In this document: positions 15,633-26,748 of the stretch, one piece after another | How the letters are laid out: each line of letters starts with the position of its first letter | How positions within the stretch are numbered: the stretch's first letter is position 1 | Source of the DNA: Falsiroseomonas ponticola | GTDB lineage: Bacteria > Pseudomonadota > Alphaproteobacteria > Acetobacterales > Acetobacteraceae | Reading direction: 5' to 3' | DNA: 64,000 nt | Assembly: GCF_016805305.1 (NCBI RefSeq) | Contig: NZ_JAERQN010000009.1 | Coordinates: forward strand, 1 to 64,000 | Made by a program: the position numbers and the translations under genes | The notes under the pieces: model-generated | Databases searched by the model: none | What the model saw: the letters and a program-made list of their open reading frames with translations, nothing else | Told to the model about the DNA's origin: nothing

Positions 15633-16673
15633 TCAGCCCGGTGGACCGTAGAGCGCCATGCCATCCGCGCCGCGCATCCTCACCAGCCGCCCGCGCGCCA
15701 CCAGCCAGTTGAGATGCGCGAGCCCCTCGCCGATGACGAAGAGCATCTGGTCCATGTCGTAGTCCCGCTGGAACATGAGGCGGGAGGCCTCATAGGCCGT
15801 GCGCGGCGTGGCGCAGATCGCCTCCAGCAGCGCCAGGCGTTCCGCGTGATGCGCGGCCAGAACCCGGATGCGGTCATGCAGCCCGAGGAAGGGATCGCCA
15901 TGCGATGGCAGCACCAGCGTATCCGCGGGCAGCGCCAGCAGGTGATGGTTGCTGTCCAGGAAATCGGCCAGCGGATCGGCCTCCGGCTCCGGCGGGAAGA
16001 CGCCGACATAGGGGGAGATGCGCGGCAGCACCTGGTCCGCCGCGATCAGCACGCCGCCGGCGGGATCATGCAGCAGCATCATCTCCGGCGCATGCCCGCC
16101 GCCGCGATGCAGCGTCCAGTCCCCATCGCCCACGCGCAGCGCCTGGCCGGCGGCGATGCGGCGGTGATGCAGCGGCAAGGGCACCACATCCGGCCGGTAG
16201 AAGGGCCGCCGCGCCAGCAGGTGGCGCAGGTAGTCGGCCGGCGCGCCCGCGGCCTCCCCCAGCGCCGCCTGCTCGGCCAGCAGCGTCGCCGGCGCCTCCA
16301 GCAGCAGCAGGCGCGCCTGCAGGTATTCGGTGCGGGCCATCAGCAGGGGCGCGCCGAAGCGTTCGCACACCCAGCCCGCCAGGCCCACATGGTCGGCGTG
16401 GAAATGCGTGATGAGCACGCGGGTGACGGGCAGGCCCCCCAGCGCCGTGGCGAAGACGGAATCCCAGGCCAGCCGCGTGCCCGGACGGTCGATCCCCGCA
16501 TCCACCAGCAGCCATCCCGCGCCATCGCGCAGCAGCCAGCAGTTCACATGCCAGGGCGGGCCATCCAGCGGCATGCGCACCCACAGCAGGCCGGGCCGGA
16601 TCGCCGCCACCTGCCCGGGGCCGGGGGGCGCGGGCAAGGGGGTCGCGTGGTCGTCGCTGCGGGGATCGGTCAT
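15633..16673 (-). CDS. Metallo-beta-lactamase-fold hydrolase
   Basis: This 346-residue enzyme of the glyoxalase II/RNase Z-like MBL superfamily has the metal motif THFHADH (His90, His92, Asp94, His95), the preceding WLLVDAGIDRPGT strand, a later GGGHAPEMMLLH (third His) and LPSHGDPFLG. The C-terminal 60-70 residues look like the winged-helix tail common in this subgroup (FQRDYDMDQMLFVIGEGLAHLNWLV). It probably hydrolyses a thioester, lactone or similar ester. The sequence does not fix the substrate. It is monocistronic or leads into the oxidase operon, 105 bases downstream. Confidence 0.88.
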   Translation of the reverse strand: MTDPRSDDHATPLPAPPGPGQVAAIRPGLLWVRMPLDGPPWHVNCWLLRDGAGWLLVDAGIDRPGTRLAWDSVFATALGGLPVTRVLITHFHADHVGLAGWVCERFGAPLLMARTEYLQARLLLLEAPATLLAEQAALGEAAGAPADYLRHLLARRPFYRPDVVPLPLHHRRIAAGQALRVGDGDWTLHRGGGHAPEMMLLHDPAGGVLIAADQVLPRISPYVGVFPPEPEADPLADFLDSNHHLLALPADTLVLPSHGDPFLGLHDRIRVLAAHHAERLALLEAICATPRTAYEASRLMFQRDYDMDQMLFVIGEGLAHLNWLVARGRLVRMRGADGMALYGPPG

Positions 16674-16946
16674 GGGTCGCCGATGCCTAACGCCCCGCGG
16701 CGGCGGCGGCCATCCCGCCCGCGCCGGCGCGCGGGCGCGGCGCCGCCTTCAACACCGCCCGGTAGCCCCATGCCTTCCCACTGTTTCAGCCACATGCGCC
16801 CTTGCGTCCCGCGCCGCGCCCCTCCATGAATGCAGGCAGCGCACGGCGGGCATGCGCCGGGGGCATCCCGATCGGGGAACCGATCGACGCCTCCCGGGGC
16901 CTCACGACCTCGTCCGGCGCACAGGGGCAATGGGAGGCGTTCGAGG

Positions 16947-17723
16947 GTGTCCGACACGATCCTCGAGACCGAGGGAATGACGAAGGAGTTCCGCGGCTTC
17001 GTCGCGGTCAGCGACGTGCGCCTGCAGGTGAAGCGGGGCACGATCCACGGACTCATCGGCCCCAACGGCGCGGGCAAGACCACCTGCTTCAACCTGCTGA
17101 CGAAGTTCCTGCCGGTGACGCGCGGGAAGATCAGCTATGAGGGGCGGGACATCACCAACCTGAAGCCGGCGGATATCGCGCGCCTCGGCCTGGTGCGCTC
17201 CTTCCAGATCTCGGCGGTCTTCCCCCACCTGACGGTGCTGGAGAATGTGCGCCTCGCGCTGCAGCGCGCGCGGGGCAATTCCTTCGATTTCTGGCGGCCC
17301 GAATCCCTGCTGAAGCGCTACGACAACCGCGCGCTGGAACTGCTGGAGGATGTCGGCCTGACCGCCTATGCCCGCCACAATGCGGGCGAGCTGCCCTATG
17401 GCCGCAAGCGCGCGCTGGAGATCGCGACCACGCTCGCGCTCGAGCCCACCATGATGCTGCTCGATGAACCGACCGCCGGCATGACGCATGACGACGTGGA
17501 CCGCATCGTGGCGCTGGTGAAGCGCGTGGCCGCCGGGCGCACCGTGCTGCTGGTGGAGCACAACCTGAAGGTCGTCGAGGGTCTCTGCGACACCATCACC
17601 GTGCTGGCGCGCGGCAGCGTGCTGGCGCAGGGCGACTACGCGACGGTGTCGCGCAACCCGGAAGTCCAGGCCGCCTATCTCGGCACCGATCCCGGCATCG
17701 CGGGGGGCACCGCCCATGGCTGA
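16947..17723 (+). CDS. livG: Branched-chain amino acid-type ABC transporter ATPase (LivG)
   Basis: This is a 258-residue cytoplasmic ATPase. It has Walker A GPNGAGKTT, the LivG-type segment IARLGLVRSFQISAVFPHLT, the signature LPYGRKRALEIATTLA and Walker B MMLLDEPTAGM. I chose the GTG at 16947 because the family needs the LETEGMTKEF strand and a GGAGG lies about 12 bases upstream; the ATG at 16977 would remove part of that strand. It overlaps livF by 8 bases. The 273 bases upstream contain no convincing gene and presumably hold the promoter. Confidence 0.93.
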   Translation: MSDTILETEGMTKEFRGFVAVSDVRLQVKRGTIHGLIGPNGAGKTTCFNLLTKFLPVTRGKISYEGRDITNLKPADIARLGLVRSFQISAVFPHLTVLENVRLALQRARGNSFDFWRPESLLKRYDNRALELLEDVGLTAYARHNAGELPYGRKRALEIATTLALEPTMMLLDEPTAGMTHDDVDRIVALVKRVAAGRTVLLVEHNLKVVEGLCDTITVLARGSVLAQGDYATVSRNPEVQAAYLGTDPGIAGGTAHG

Positions 17724-18468
17724 GGCCACCACCATCGACCGCCCCGCCGCCAATGGCGGCCCCTCTGGCACCGCCATGCTGGAGGTGCGCAACCTCGAGG
17801 CCTGGTACGGCGAAAGCCATGTCCTGCACGGCATGTCGATCGACATCCGGCAGGGGGAGGTCGTGACGCTGCTCGGCCGCAACGGCGCGGGCAAGACCTC
17901 CACGCTGCGCGCCATCATGGGCCTCACCGGCCGCCGCGCGGGCTCCATCAGGTTCGAGGGGCAGGAGACGATCGGCCTGCGCCCCGACCTCATCGCCCGC
18001 GCCGGCATCGCCTATTGCCCGGAGGAGCGCGGCATCTTCGCCTCCCTCGACGTGACGGAGAACCTGATGCTGCCGCCGGTGATCGCGCCGGGCGGGCTGA
18101 GCATCGAGGAGATCTACACCCTCTTCCCCAACCTCAAGGAACGCGCGCGCAGCCAGGGCACCAAGCTCTCGGGTGGCGAACAGCAGATGCTCGCCATCGC
18201 GCGCATCCTGCGCACCGGCGCGCGGCTGCTGCTGCTGGACGAGCCCTCGGAGGGCCTGGCCCCCGTCATCGTCCAGCAGATCGGCGCCATGATCCGCAAC
18301 ATCAAGCAGCGCGGCTTCACCGTGCTGCTGGTGGAACAGAACTTCCGTTTCGCGCAGACCGTCGCGGACCGGCACTATGTCGTCGAACACGGGCGCGTCG
18401 TGGACGAGGTCGCGAACCATGAGCTGACCGCCAGCCTCGACCGCCTGCACGAATACCTGGGCGTTTGA
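17716..18468 (+). CDS. livF: Branched-chain amino acid-type ABC transporter ATPase (LivF)
   Basis: This partner ATPase (250 residues) has Walker A GRNGAGKTS, the signature LSGGEQQMLAIARIL and Walker B LLLLDEPSEGLAP, which is the LivF form. It carries an N-terminal extension of about 20 residues (EATTIDRPAANGGPSGTA) before the usual MLEVRNLEAWYGESHVLHG. An internal ATG at that point could be the true start, but the overlap with livG supports the upstream one. Confidence 0.93.
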   Translation: MAEATTIDRPAANGGPSGTAMLEVRNLEAWYGESHVLHGMSIDIRQGEVVTLLGRNGAGKTSTLRAIMGLTGRRAGSIRFEGQETIGLRPDLIARAGIAYCPEERGIFASLDVTENLMLPPVIAPGGLSIEEIYTLFPNLKERARSQGTKLSGGEQQMLAIARILRTGARLLLLDEPSEGLAPVIVQQIGAMIRNIKQRGFTVLLVEQNFRFAQTVADRHYVVEHGRVVDEVANHELTASLDRLHEYLGV

Positions 18469-18513
18469 ACCCCGGGCCGCCGGACCATCAGGACACCAAC
18501 GGAGGAAGCAGCA

Positions 18514-19764
18514 ATGAGCCTTGACCGTCGTTCCATCATCAAGGGCGCCGTGGGCGCCGCCACCCTGCCGGCGCTGGGTGGCCTGCCCTATCGCAGCGCC
18601 CGCGCGCAGGCGGCCAACACCATCCGCATCGGCGTGCTGAACGACCAGTCCGCCCTGTATCGCGACATCTCCGGCCCGGGCTCCACCCATGCCGTGCAGA
18701 TGGCGGTGCGCGAATCCGGCATCACGCAGCGCGGCATCAACGTGGAAGTCGTGCAGGCGGACCACCAGAACCGCCCCGATGTCGGCTCCACCGTCGCCCG
18801 CCAGTGGTACGACCAGAACGGCGTCGACGTGATCGTCGATGTGCCGACCTCCTCCGTGGCGCTGGCCGTCAGCACCATCACGCGGGAGAAGAACAAGCTC
18901 TTCATCAACTCCGGTGCCGCCACCTCGGACCTCACGGGCCCGGCCTGCTCCCCCAACACCATCCACTGGACCTACGACACCTACATGCTCGGCAAGGGCA
19001 CGGGTGGCGCCATGGTGGCCGCGGGCGGCCGCACCTGGTTCTTCATCACGGCGGACTACGCCTTCGGCCATGCGCTGGAGCGTGACACGACCGCCTTCGT
19101 CAACGCCGCCGGCGGCCGCGTGCTGGGCGGCGTGCGCACGCCCTTCCCGGGCACCACGGACTTCTCCTCCTTCCTCCAGCAGGCGCAGCGCTCCCGCGCC
19201 AACGTCATCGGCCTGGCCAATGCGGGCGGCGATACGATCAACTCCATCAAGCAGGCGGCGGAATTCCGCATCACCCGCGGCGGCACCAAGCTCGCGGGCC
19301 TGCTGGTCTTCGTGACCGACGTGCATTCGCTCGGCCTCGAAGTGGCGCAGGGCCTGGTGGTGACGGAAAGCTTCTACTGGGACCTGAACGACCGCACCCG
19401 CGCCTTCACCCAGCGCCTCGGCCAGATGCCGGGCAACCTCCGCCCCTCCATGGTGCAGGCCGGCTGCTATTCCGGCGTGCTGCACTACCTGAAGGCGGTG
19501 GCGGACATGGGCGTCGCGGCCGCCAAGGCCAGCGGCGCGGAAGCCGCCAACCGCATGAAGGCGATGCCCACCAGCGACGACGCCTTCGGCGAGGGCACGA
19601 TCCGCGCCGATGGCCGCAAGATCCACCCGGCCTACCTGTTCGAGGTGAAGACCCCGGCCGAGAGCCGCGGCGCCTGGGACTACTACAAGCTGATCTCGAC
19701 GATCCCGGCGAACGAGGCCTTCCGCCCGCTGACGGAAGCCGCCTGCCCGCTGGTCCGTTCCTGA
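18514..19764 (+). CDS. Amino acid/amide-type ABC substrate-binding protein (Peripla_BP_6 family)
   Basis: This periplasmic receptor (416 residues) has a Tat-like leader (DRRSIIKGAVGAATLPALG ending ARAQA). The mature part fits the LivK/urea/amide-binding family: IRIGVLNDQSALYRDISGPG, the VVQADHQNRPDVGSTVARQWYD loop, FFITADYAFGHALERD and a C-terminal GEGTIRADGRK. Many relatives in this family bind aromatic acids, amides or short-chain compounds, so a branched-chain amino acid is not certain. A GGAGG lies 8 bases before the ATG. Confidence 0.9.
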   Translation: MSLDRRSIIKGAVGAATLPALGGLPYRSARAQAANTIRIGVLNDQSALYRDISGPGSTHAVQMAVRESGITQRGINVEVVQADHQNRPDVGSTVARQWYDQNGVDVIVDVPTSSVALAVSTITREKNKLFINSGAATSDLTGPACSPNTIHWTYDTYMLGKGTGGAMVAAGGRTWFFITADYAFGHALERDTTAFVNAAGGRVLGGVRTPFPGTTDFSSFLQQAQRSRANVIGLANAGGDTINSIKQAAEFRITRGGTKLAGLLVFVTDVHSLGLEVAQGLVVTESFYWDLNDRTRAFTQRLGQMPGNLRPSMVQAGCYSGVLHYLKAVADMGVAAAKASGAEAANRMKAMPTSDDAFGEGTIRADGRKIHPAYLFEVKTPAESRGAWDYYKLISTIPANEAFRPLTEAACPLVRS

Positions 19765-19772
19765 TCCTGCCC

Positions 19773-19798
19773 GCCCCGGGGGCCGCAACCCCCGGGGC
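19773..19798 (+). terminator. Strong stem-loop between the binding-protein gene and livH
   Basis: A perfect 10-base stem (GCCCCGGGGG / CCCCCGGGGC) with a 6-base loop starts 9 bases after the stop codon. There is no long T-run, so it may protect the 3' end of the abundant binding-protein transcript or only partly terminate before the permease genes, as is common in such operons. Confidence 0.65.
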
Positions 19799-19835
19799 TT
19801 CCTGACCGACCACGAAGCGGGGCGCGCGCCGAGGC

Positions 19836-20720
19836 ATGGAAGACCTGCTGTTCGAGATCCAACTGGCCATGCCGCAGGTCATCCTCGGCGTGATCAACGG
19901 CGCCTTCTACGCGCTGCTGTCGCTTGGCCTTGCCGTCATCTTCGGCATGCTCAACGTCATCAACTTCGCGCATGGCGCGCAGTTCACGCTCGGCGCCTTC
20001 GTCGCCTGGATGCTGCTGTCCTGGCTCGGCATCGGCTACTGGCCGGCGCTGATCATCGCGCCGCTCATCGTGGGCGCCATCGGCGTCGCGATGGAACGGG
20101 CGATGATCTCCCGATTGTATCGCATCGACCATCTCTACGGCCTGCTGCTGACCTTCGGCTGCGCGCTCGTCATCGAAGGGGTGCTGCGCAACAATTTCGG
20201 CTCCTCCGGCCAGCGCTACGCGCCGCCGCGGGAATTCGGCGCGCTCGACCTCGAACTCGGCGACTTCTTCCTGCCGGGCTATCGCGTCTGGGTGCTGATC
20301 GCCGCCACCACCGTCTGCCTGGCCACCTGGCTGGTCATCGAGAAGACCAAGGTCGGCAGCTACCTGCGCGCCGCCACGGAACGCCCGCAGCTGGTCCAGG
20401 CCTTCGGCATCAACGTCCCCCTGATGATGACGCTGACCTATGGCGCGGGCGTCGCGCTGGCCGCCTTCGCGGGCGTGCTGGCCGCGCCGATCTATTCGGT
20501 CAGCCCCGCCATGGGCGCCAACTTCATCATCACCGTCTTCGCCGTCGTCGTCATCGGCGGCATGGGCTCCATCGCGGGCTCCATCGTCACGGGCTTCATG
20601 CTCGGCCTCATCCAGGGCATCACGGAGGTGTTCTGGCCCGAGGCCTCGCAGACCGTCGTCTTCGTCATCATGGCCGTGGTGCTGCTGACGCGCCCCGCCG
20701 GCCTGTTCGGGAGGGCCTGA
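19836..20720 (+). CDS. livH: Branched-chain amino acid-type ABC permease (LivH)
   Basis: This 294-residue inner-membrane permease has seven to eight hydrophobic segments. Family landmarks are GVINGAFYALLSLGLAVIFGMLNVINFAHGAQFTLGAF, the ATERPQLVQAFGINV loop that contacts the ATPase, and AVVVIGGMGSIAGSIVTGFMLGL. It pairs with LivM to form the channel. Two bases separate it from livM. Confidence 0.95.
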   Translation: MEDLLFEIQLAMPQVILGVINGAFYALLSLGLAVIFGMLNVINFAHGAQFTLGAFVAWMLLSWLGIGYWPALIIAPLIVGAIGVAMERAMISRLYRIDHLYGLLLTFGCALVIEGVLRNNFGSSGQRYAPPREFGALDLELGDFFLPGYRVWVLIAATTVCLATWLVIEKTKVGSYLRAATERPQLVQAFGINVPLMMTLTYGAGVALAAFAGVLAAPIYSVSPAMGANFIITVFAVVVIGGMGSIAGSIVTGFMLGLIQGITEVFWPEASQTVVFVIMAVVLLTRPAGLFGRA

Positions 20721-20722
20721 CC

Positions 20723-21718
20723 ATGGCCGAGGGCAGCATCGCCACCGCGTCCCCCGGCGCGCCCCCTGCCGTGGACCAGGAAGTCTTCTTCGGCTTCACC
20801 CGCCCGCAGGCGGCGGCCTTCCTGGCGCTGGTCGTCATCGTCCTGGCCAGCCCCTTCGTGGTCTATCCCTTCTTCCTGATGAAGCTGCTCTGCTTCGCGC
20901 TCTTCGCCTGCGCCTTCAACCTGCTGATCGGCTATGTCGGGCTGCTGAGCTTCGGCCACGCCGCCTATTTCGGCATGGGCGCCTATGTCAGCGGCTATGC
21001 CGCCAAGGCCTGGGGCGTCACGCCGGAAGTGGCCATCCTGCTGGGCGGCGCCACCGGCGCGCTGCTCGGCATTCCCTTCGGCTGGCTCGCCATCCGCCGC
21101 ACCGGCATCTACTTCGCCATGATCACGCTGGCCCTGGCGCAGATGGTCTATTTCTTCTGCGTCCAGGCCCCCTTCACCGGCGGCGAGGACGGCATCCAGG
21201 CCATCCCGCGCGGCCACCTCTTCGGCATCTTCGACCTGAACAGCGACTTCGCCATGTACTGGGTGGTGGCCGGCGTCTTCCTCGGCGGCTTCCTCCTCAT
21301 CCACCGCGTCGTCCATTCGCCCTTCGGCCAGGTGCTGAAGGCGATCCGGGACAATGAACCGCGCGCCATCTCGCTGGGCTACCGCACGGATGACTACAAG
21401 CTGATGGCCTTCGTGCTCTCCGCCGGCATCGCCGGCCTGGCCGGCGCGGTGAAGGCGCTGGCCATGAAGATCGCGACCTTGACCGATGTCCTCTGGACGA
21501 TGTCGGGAGAGGTCGTGCTGATGTCCCTCGTCGGCGGCCTCGGCACCATCTTCGGCCCGGTCGCGGGCGCGGCCGTCATCGTCACCATGCAGACCTACCT
21601 GGCGGAATTCGGCGCCTGGGTGCTGGTGATCCAGGGCGTCATCTTCATCGCCGCCGTGCTGGCCTTTCGCCGCGGCCTGGTGGGGGAGATCGGCAACCTC
21701 CTCAAGGTCAAGCTGTAG
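20723..21718 (+). CDS. livM: Branched-chain amino acid-type ABC permease (LivM)
   Basis: This 331-residue permease carries the LivM hallmarks AFNLLIGYVGLLSFGHAAYFGMGAYVSG, the cytoplasmic FGQVLKAIRDNEPRAISLGY loop that meets the ATPase, and SLVGGLGTIFGPVAGAAVI. It is the last gene of the operon. The 72 bases to the next gene contain a small inverted repeat TCACT-TTAC-AGTGA at about 21726-21739. Confidence 0.95.
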   Translation: MAEGSIATASPGAPPAVDQEVFFGFTRPQAAAFLALVVIVLASPFVVYPFFLMKLLCFALFACAFNLLIGYVGLLSFGHAAYFGMGAYVSGYAAKAWGVTPEVAILLGGATGALLGIPFGWLAIRRTGIYFAMITLALAQMVYFFCVQAPFTGGEDGIQAIPRGHLFGIFDLNSDFAMYWVVAGVFLGGFLLIHRVVHSPFGQVLKAIRDNEPRAISLGYRTDDYKLMAFVLSAGIAGLAGAVKALAMKIATLTDVLWTMSGEVVLMSLVGGLGTIFGPVAGAAVIVTMQTYLAEFGAWVLVIQGVIFIAAVLAFRRGLVGEIGNLLKVKL

Positions 21719-21790
21719 GTCCCGTCACTTTACAGTGATGGTTAAGGGTTTCGGCATGATCGTGCATCCCGCTTCACTGGGGTGCACGTC

Positions 21791-23734
21791 ATGTCGCGAC
21801 TGTTCCGGGGTCTCGCCGCGCGGATCCAGATCGTCCTGGTCCTGCTGTCGCTCTGCGGCGTCGGCGGCGGCTTCACCGCCCTCTACATCGTCAACGACTA
21901 CAACGACGATGTGGAGGAGATGGCCGTCGCGCTCGCCCGCGCGCGCCTGACCGCGCAGCTGGACGGCCAGGTCTTCGCCGCGGTGATGGAAAGCCGCGGC
22001 CTCTACCTCAGCAAGGACATGGCGGAGGTCAACCGCTTCGCCGCCGGCCTGCGCCGCCACCTCGCCAACCTCGACCGCCACCTGCGGGAGCTGGAGGCGA
22101 AGACCCCGCCCGGCGATCCCACCGTCACGCCCGTCGCCGCCTCGCTCCGCGAATTCATGCGCTTCCGGGAGGAGATGGTGAGGGTCGCGCTGGTGGAAGG
22201 CGCGGCCGGGGCCGATCGCCTCGGCAACAACGAAGCCAACCGCACCGCCGTGAACCGCGCGCTGGATGCCGCGACCCAGCGCTTCATGGCGGAAGCGGAT
22301 GCGCTGACGGCGGGCATCAAGGCGCATGGCAGCACGCTCGGCCTGACGGCGCTGCTCGTCATCGGCGGGCTCTCCGCCCTGGCCGGCATCCTCGCCACCC
22401 TGCTGCTGCGCCGCCAGGTCATCCGCCCGCTCTCCCGCCTCACCGGCGCGATGGGGGAGATCGCGGAAGGCCGGCTCGACATCGCCGTGCCGGAAGCCGC
22501 GCGGCGCGACGAGATCGGCGCCATGGCCGCGGCGCTGGAGGTGCTGAAGCGCCGCAGCCAGGACGCCGTCCGCCTGCGCGCGGAACAGGACGCCATGCGC
22601 GAAGCCGCCCATGCCGCGGAAACCCGCTCCCTCCGCGCCATGGCGGACCGGGTGGAGGCCGAGGCCCGCACGGCGGCGGAGGCGATGAGCCACCAGGTCA
22701 CGCTGGTTGCCGCGGATGCGGAAGCGATGAGCACCCGCGCCGCCGTCGCCGCCACCGCCACCGCGGAACTCGGCGCCGCCGCCCGCGCCGTGCTGCAGGA
22801 TGCCGAGAACGGCGCCGCCGCGACCGGGCAGATGACCGCCAGCATCCGCAGCATCGCCGGCCAGGTGGAAGCCGCCGCCGCCGCCACCGGCCGCGCGGTG
22901 CGGGAGACGGAGGAAGGCACGAAGGCCATCGCCGGCCTGCAGCAGGCGGTGGCGCGCATCGGCGACGTGGCGCGGCTGATCGGCGACATCGCCGGCCAGA
23001 CCAACCTCCTCGCCCTCAACGCCACCATCGAGGCCGCCCGCGCCGGAGAGGCCGGCAAGGGCTTCGCCGTGGTGGCGTCGGAGGTGAAGTCGCTCGCGAC
23101 CCAGACCGCCCGCAGCACGGAGGAGATCGCCCGCCACATCCAGGATGTCGGCGCCGCGACGGAAGCCGCGGTCGGCGCCGTGCGGGCCACGCTCGGCACC
23201 ATCGCGGAGCTGGACGGCATCGCGGGCAGCATCGCCGCCGCCATGACGCAGCAGCAGGCCGCCACCACCGGCATCGCCCGCACCGTCTCCGCCACCGCCG
23301 ATGCCGCGCGGGACATGGCCGGGCGCATCGCCTCGATCGGGGAGGCGAGCCGGGAGCTCGGCGACCGCGCCGCCACGGTGAACGGCGCCGCGGCCAGCGT
23401 GGCGGATGGCATGGGCGCGCTGCGCCGCGCACTGGTGGAAGCGGTGCGCGGATCGGGCGATGCGGTGGACCGGCGCGACGCGCCACGCTTCGCCACCGGC
23501 CTGCCGGCCGTGCTGCGCGCCGCCGGCCGCGTGCATGCCGTGCGGGTGGACAACGTCGCCACCGGCGGCGCCGCGCTGCGGGGCGCGCCGCCGCTGCCCG
23601 CGGGCATGGCGGTGGAGCTGGACATGCCCGCCATCGGCCGCGCCATGCCCGCCCGCGTGCTGGGGGCGGAGGACGGGGTGCTGCGCCTGGCCTTCGCCAC
23701 CCCGCTGGAGGATGCCGGAAGCCTCGCCGCCTGA
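21791..23734 (+). CDS. Methyl-accepting chemotaxis protein with C-terminal PilZ-like domain
   Basis: This chemoreceptor (647 residues) has an N-terminal membrane helix (IQIVLVLLSLCGVGGGFTAL), a periplasmic sensing region of about 150 residues with a long helical look, and a second helix (LGLTALLVIGGLSALAGILATL). Next come a HAMP linker (RQVIRPLSRLTGAMGEIAEG) and the signalling hairpin with tip DIAGQTNLLALNATIEAARA. The last about 85 residues form a PilZ-like module: RDAPR fits the RxxxR motif and NVATGG matches the (D/N)xSxxG motif with Ala for Ser, so c-di-GMP binding is plausible but less certain than in the receptor at 56.2 kb. The ATG at 21791 is preferred over the GTG at 21782. Confidence 0.9.
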   Translation: MSRLFRGLAARIQIVLVLLSLCGVGGGFTALYIVNDYNDDVEEMAVALARARLTAQLDGQVFAAVMESRGLYLSKDMAEVNRFAAGLRRHLANLDRHLRELEAKTPPGDPTVTPVAASLREFMRFREEMVRVALVEGAAGADRLGNNEANRTAVNRALDAATQRFMAEADALTAGIKAHGSTLGLTALLVIGGLSALAGILATLLLRRQVIRPLSRLTGAMGEIAEGRLDIAVPEAARRDEIGAMAAALEVLKRRSQDAVRLRAEQDAMREAAHAAETRSLRAMADRVEAEARTAAEAMSHQVTLVAADAEAMSTRAAVAATATAELGAAARAVLQDAENGAAATGQMTASIRSIAGQVEAAAAATGRAVRETEEGTKAIAGLQQAVARIGDVARLIGDIAGQTNLLALNATIEAARAGEAGKGFAVVASEVKSLATQTARSTEEIARHIQDVGAATEAAVGAVRATLGTIAELDGIAGSIAAAMTQQQAATTGIARTVSATADAARDMAGRIASIGEASRELGDRAATVNGAAASVADGMGALRRALVEAVRGSGDAVDRRDAPRFATGLPAVLRAAGRVHAVRVDNVATGGAALRGAPPLPAGMAVELDMPAIGRAMPARVLGAEDGVLRLAFATPLEDAGSLAA

Positions 23735-23864
23735 CCGCGGGCGTTGGTGGATGCCGACGCCTGGGGCAGCTTGTCCGGTCCTTGGGCAGATTCCTGCCCC
23801 GTGACGCGCCAAGGTCCTGGGATACAGGCTTGCGTCCCCGCAAGTCTGTGTCACATGACCGGGC

Positions 23865-24586
23865 ATGACCTGGTCCATCCTTGCGCGAGACGCGGCGACG
23901 GGCGAACTCGGCGTCGCCGTGGCCAGCCGCTTCCTGGCCGTGGGGGCGCTCTGTCCCCGGGTGGAAGGCGGCGTCGGCGCCGCCGCCACCCAGGCACTGG
24001 TGAACCCCTGGATCGCGCCCCGCGCCCTGGCCGGCTTCAAGGCGGGGCAGGGGGCGGAGCAGGCGCTGGCCTCCCTGATCGAGGCCGATGCCGGCCGCGC
24101 CACCCGCCAGGCCCATCTGCTCTCCGCCGATGGCCGCAGCGCGCAACACACCGGCGCCGATTGCATCGGCTGGTGCGGCCATGTCGCGGCGCCCGATGTC
24201 TCCGTCGCCGGCAACATGCTGGCCGGCCCGCAGGTGATCGCGGCGACGCGCGACGCCTTCCTGGGCAGCGCGGGCCTGCCCCTGGCCGAGCGCCTGATGC
24301 TGGCCATGGAAGCCGGGGAGGCAGCGGGCGGCGACAAGCGCGGCCGGCAATCCGTCGCGCTGCAGGTCGCCTCCGATGGCCCGATCCCGGACCTCGACCT
24401 GCGCGTCGATGACCATGCGGATCCGCTGGCGGAGCTTCGCCGGATCTACCGCGTCTGGCACGGCTATACGCGCCATTTCCGGCGCTTCCTGCCCAGCGTA
24501 GACCAGTGGGGCGCCGACCACCCCGGCGTCTTCGACCGCGCCGTGATCCAGGCCGCCATCGCGGCCGCGCAGGCGGAGCAGGAATA

Positions 24587-24587
<1 letters not shown>
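23865..24587 (+). CDS. DUF1028 family protein (Ntn-hydrolase-like)
   Basis: This 240-residue protein begins MTWSILARDAATGELGVAVASRFLAVGALCP, the strong signature of DUF1028, with the later family segments TQALVNPWIAPRALAGF, VAGNMLAGPQVI, RGRQSVALQV and DLRVDDHADPLAEL. DUF1028 has an N-terminal-nucleophile hydrolase-like fold and is repeatedly found with peptide ABC transporters. The activity is unproven; cleaving a small amide or peptide imported by the operon is a guess. Its stop codon overlaps the GTG of the next ATPase gene by one base (TAGTG). Confidence 0.9.
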
Positions 24588-25576
<989 letters not shown>

Positions 25577-25690
25577 GCGCGGCGATGCTGGAGAACGCCG
25601 CGTGACCGCGGCGATATTGGCGAAACGCCGCGTGAGCGCGGCGATATTGGCGAAACGCCGCGTGAGCGCGGCGATGCTGGAGAACGCCGC

Positions 25691-26743
<1,053 letters not shown>

Positions 26744-26748
26744 CGGCA

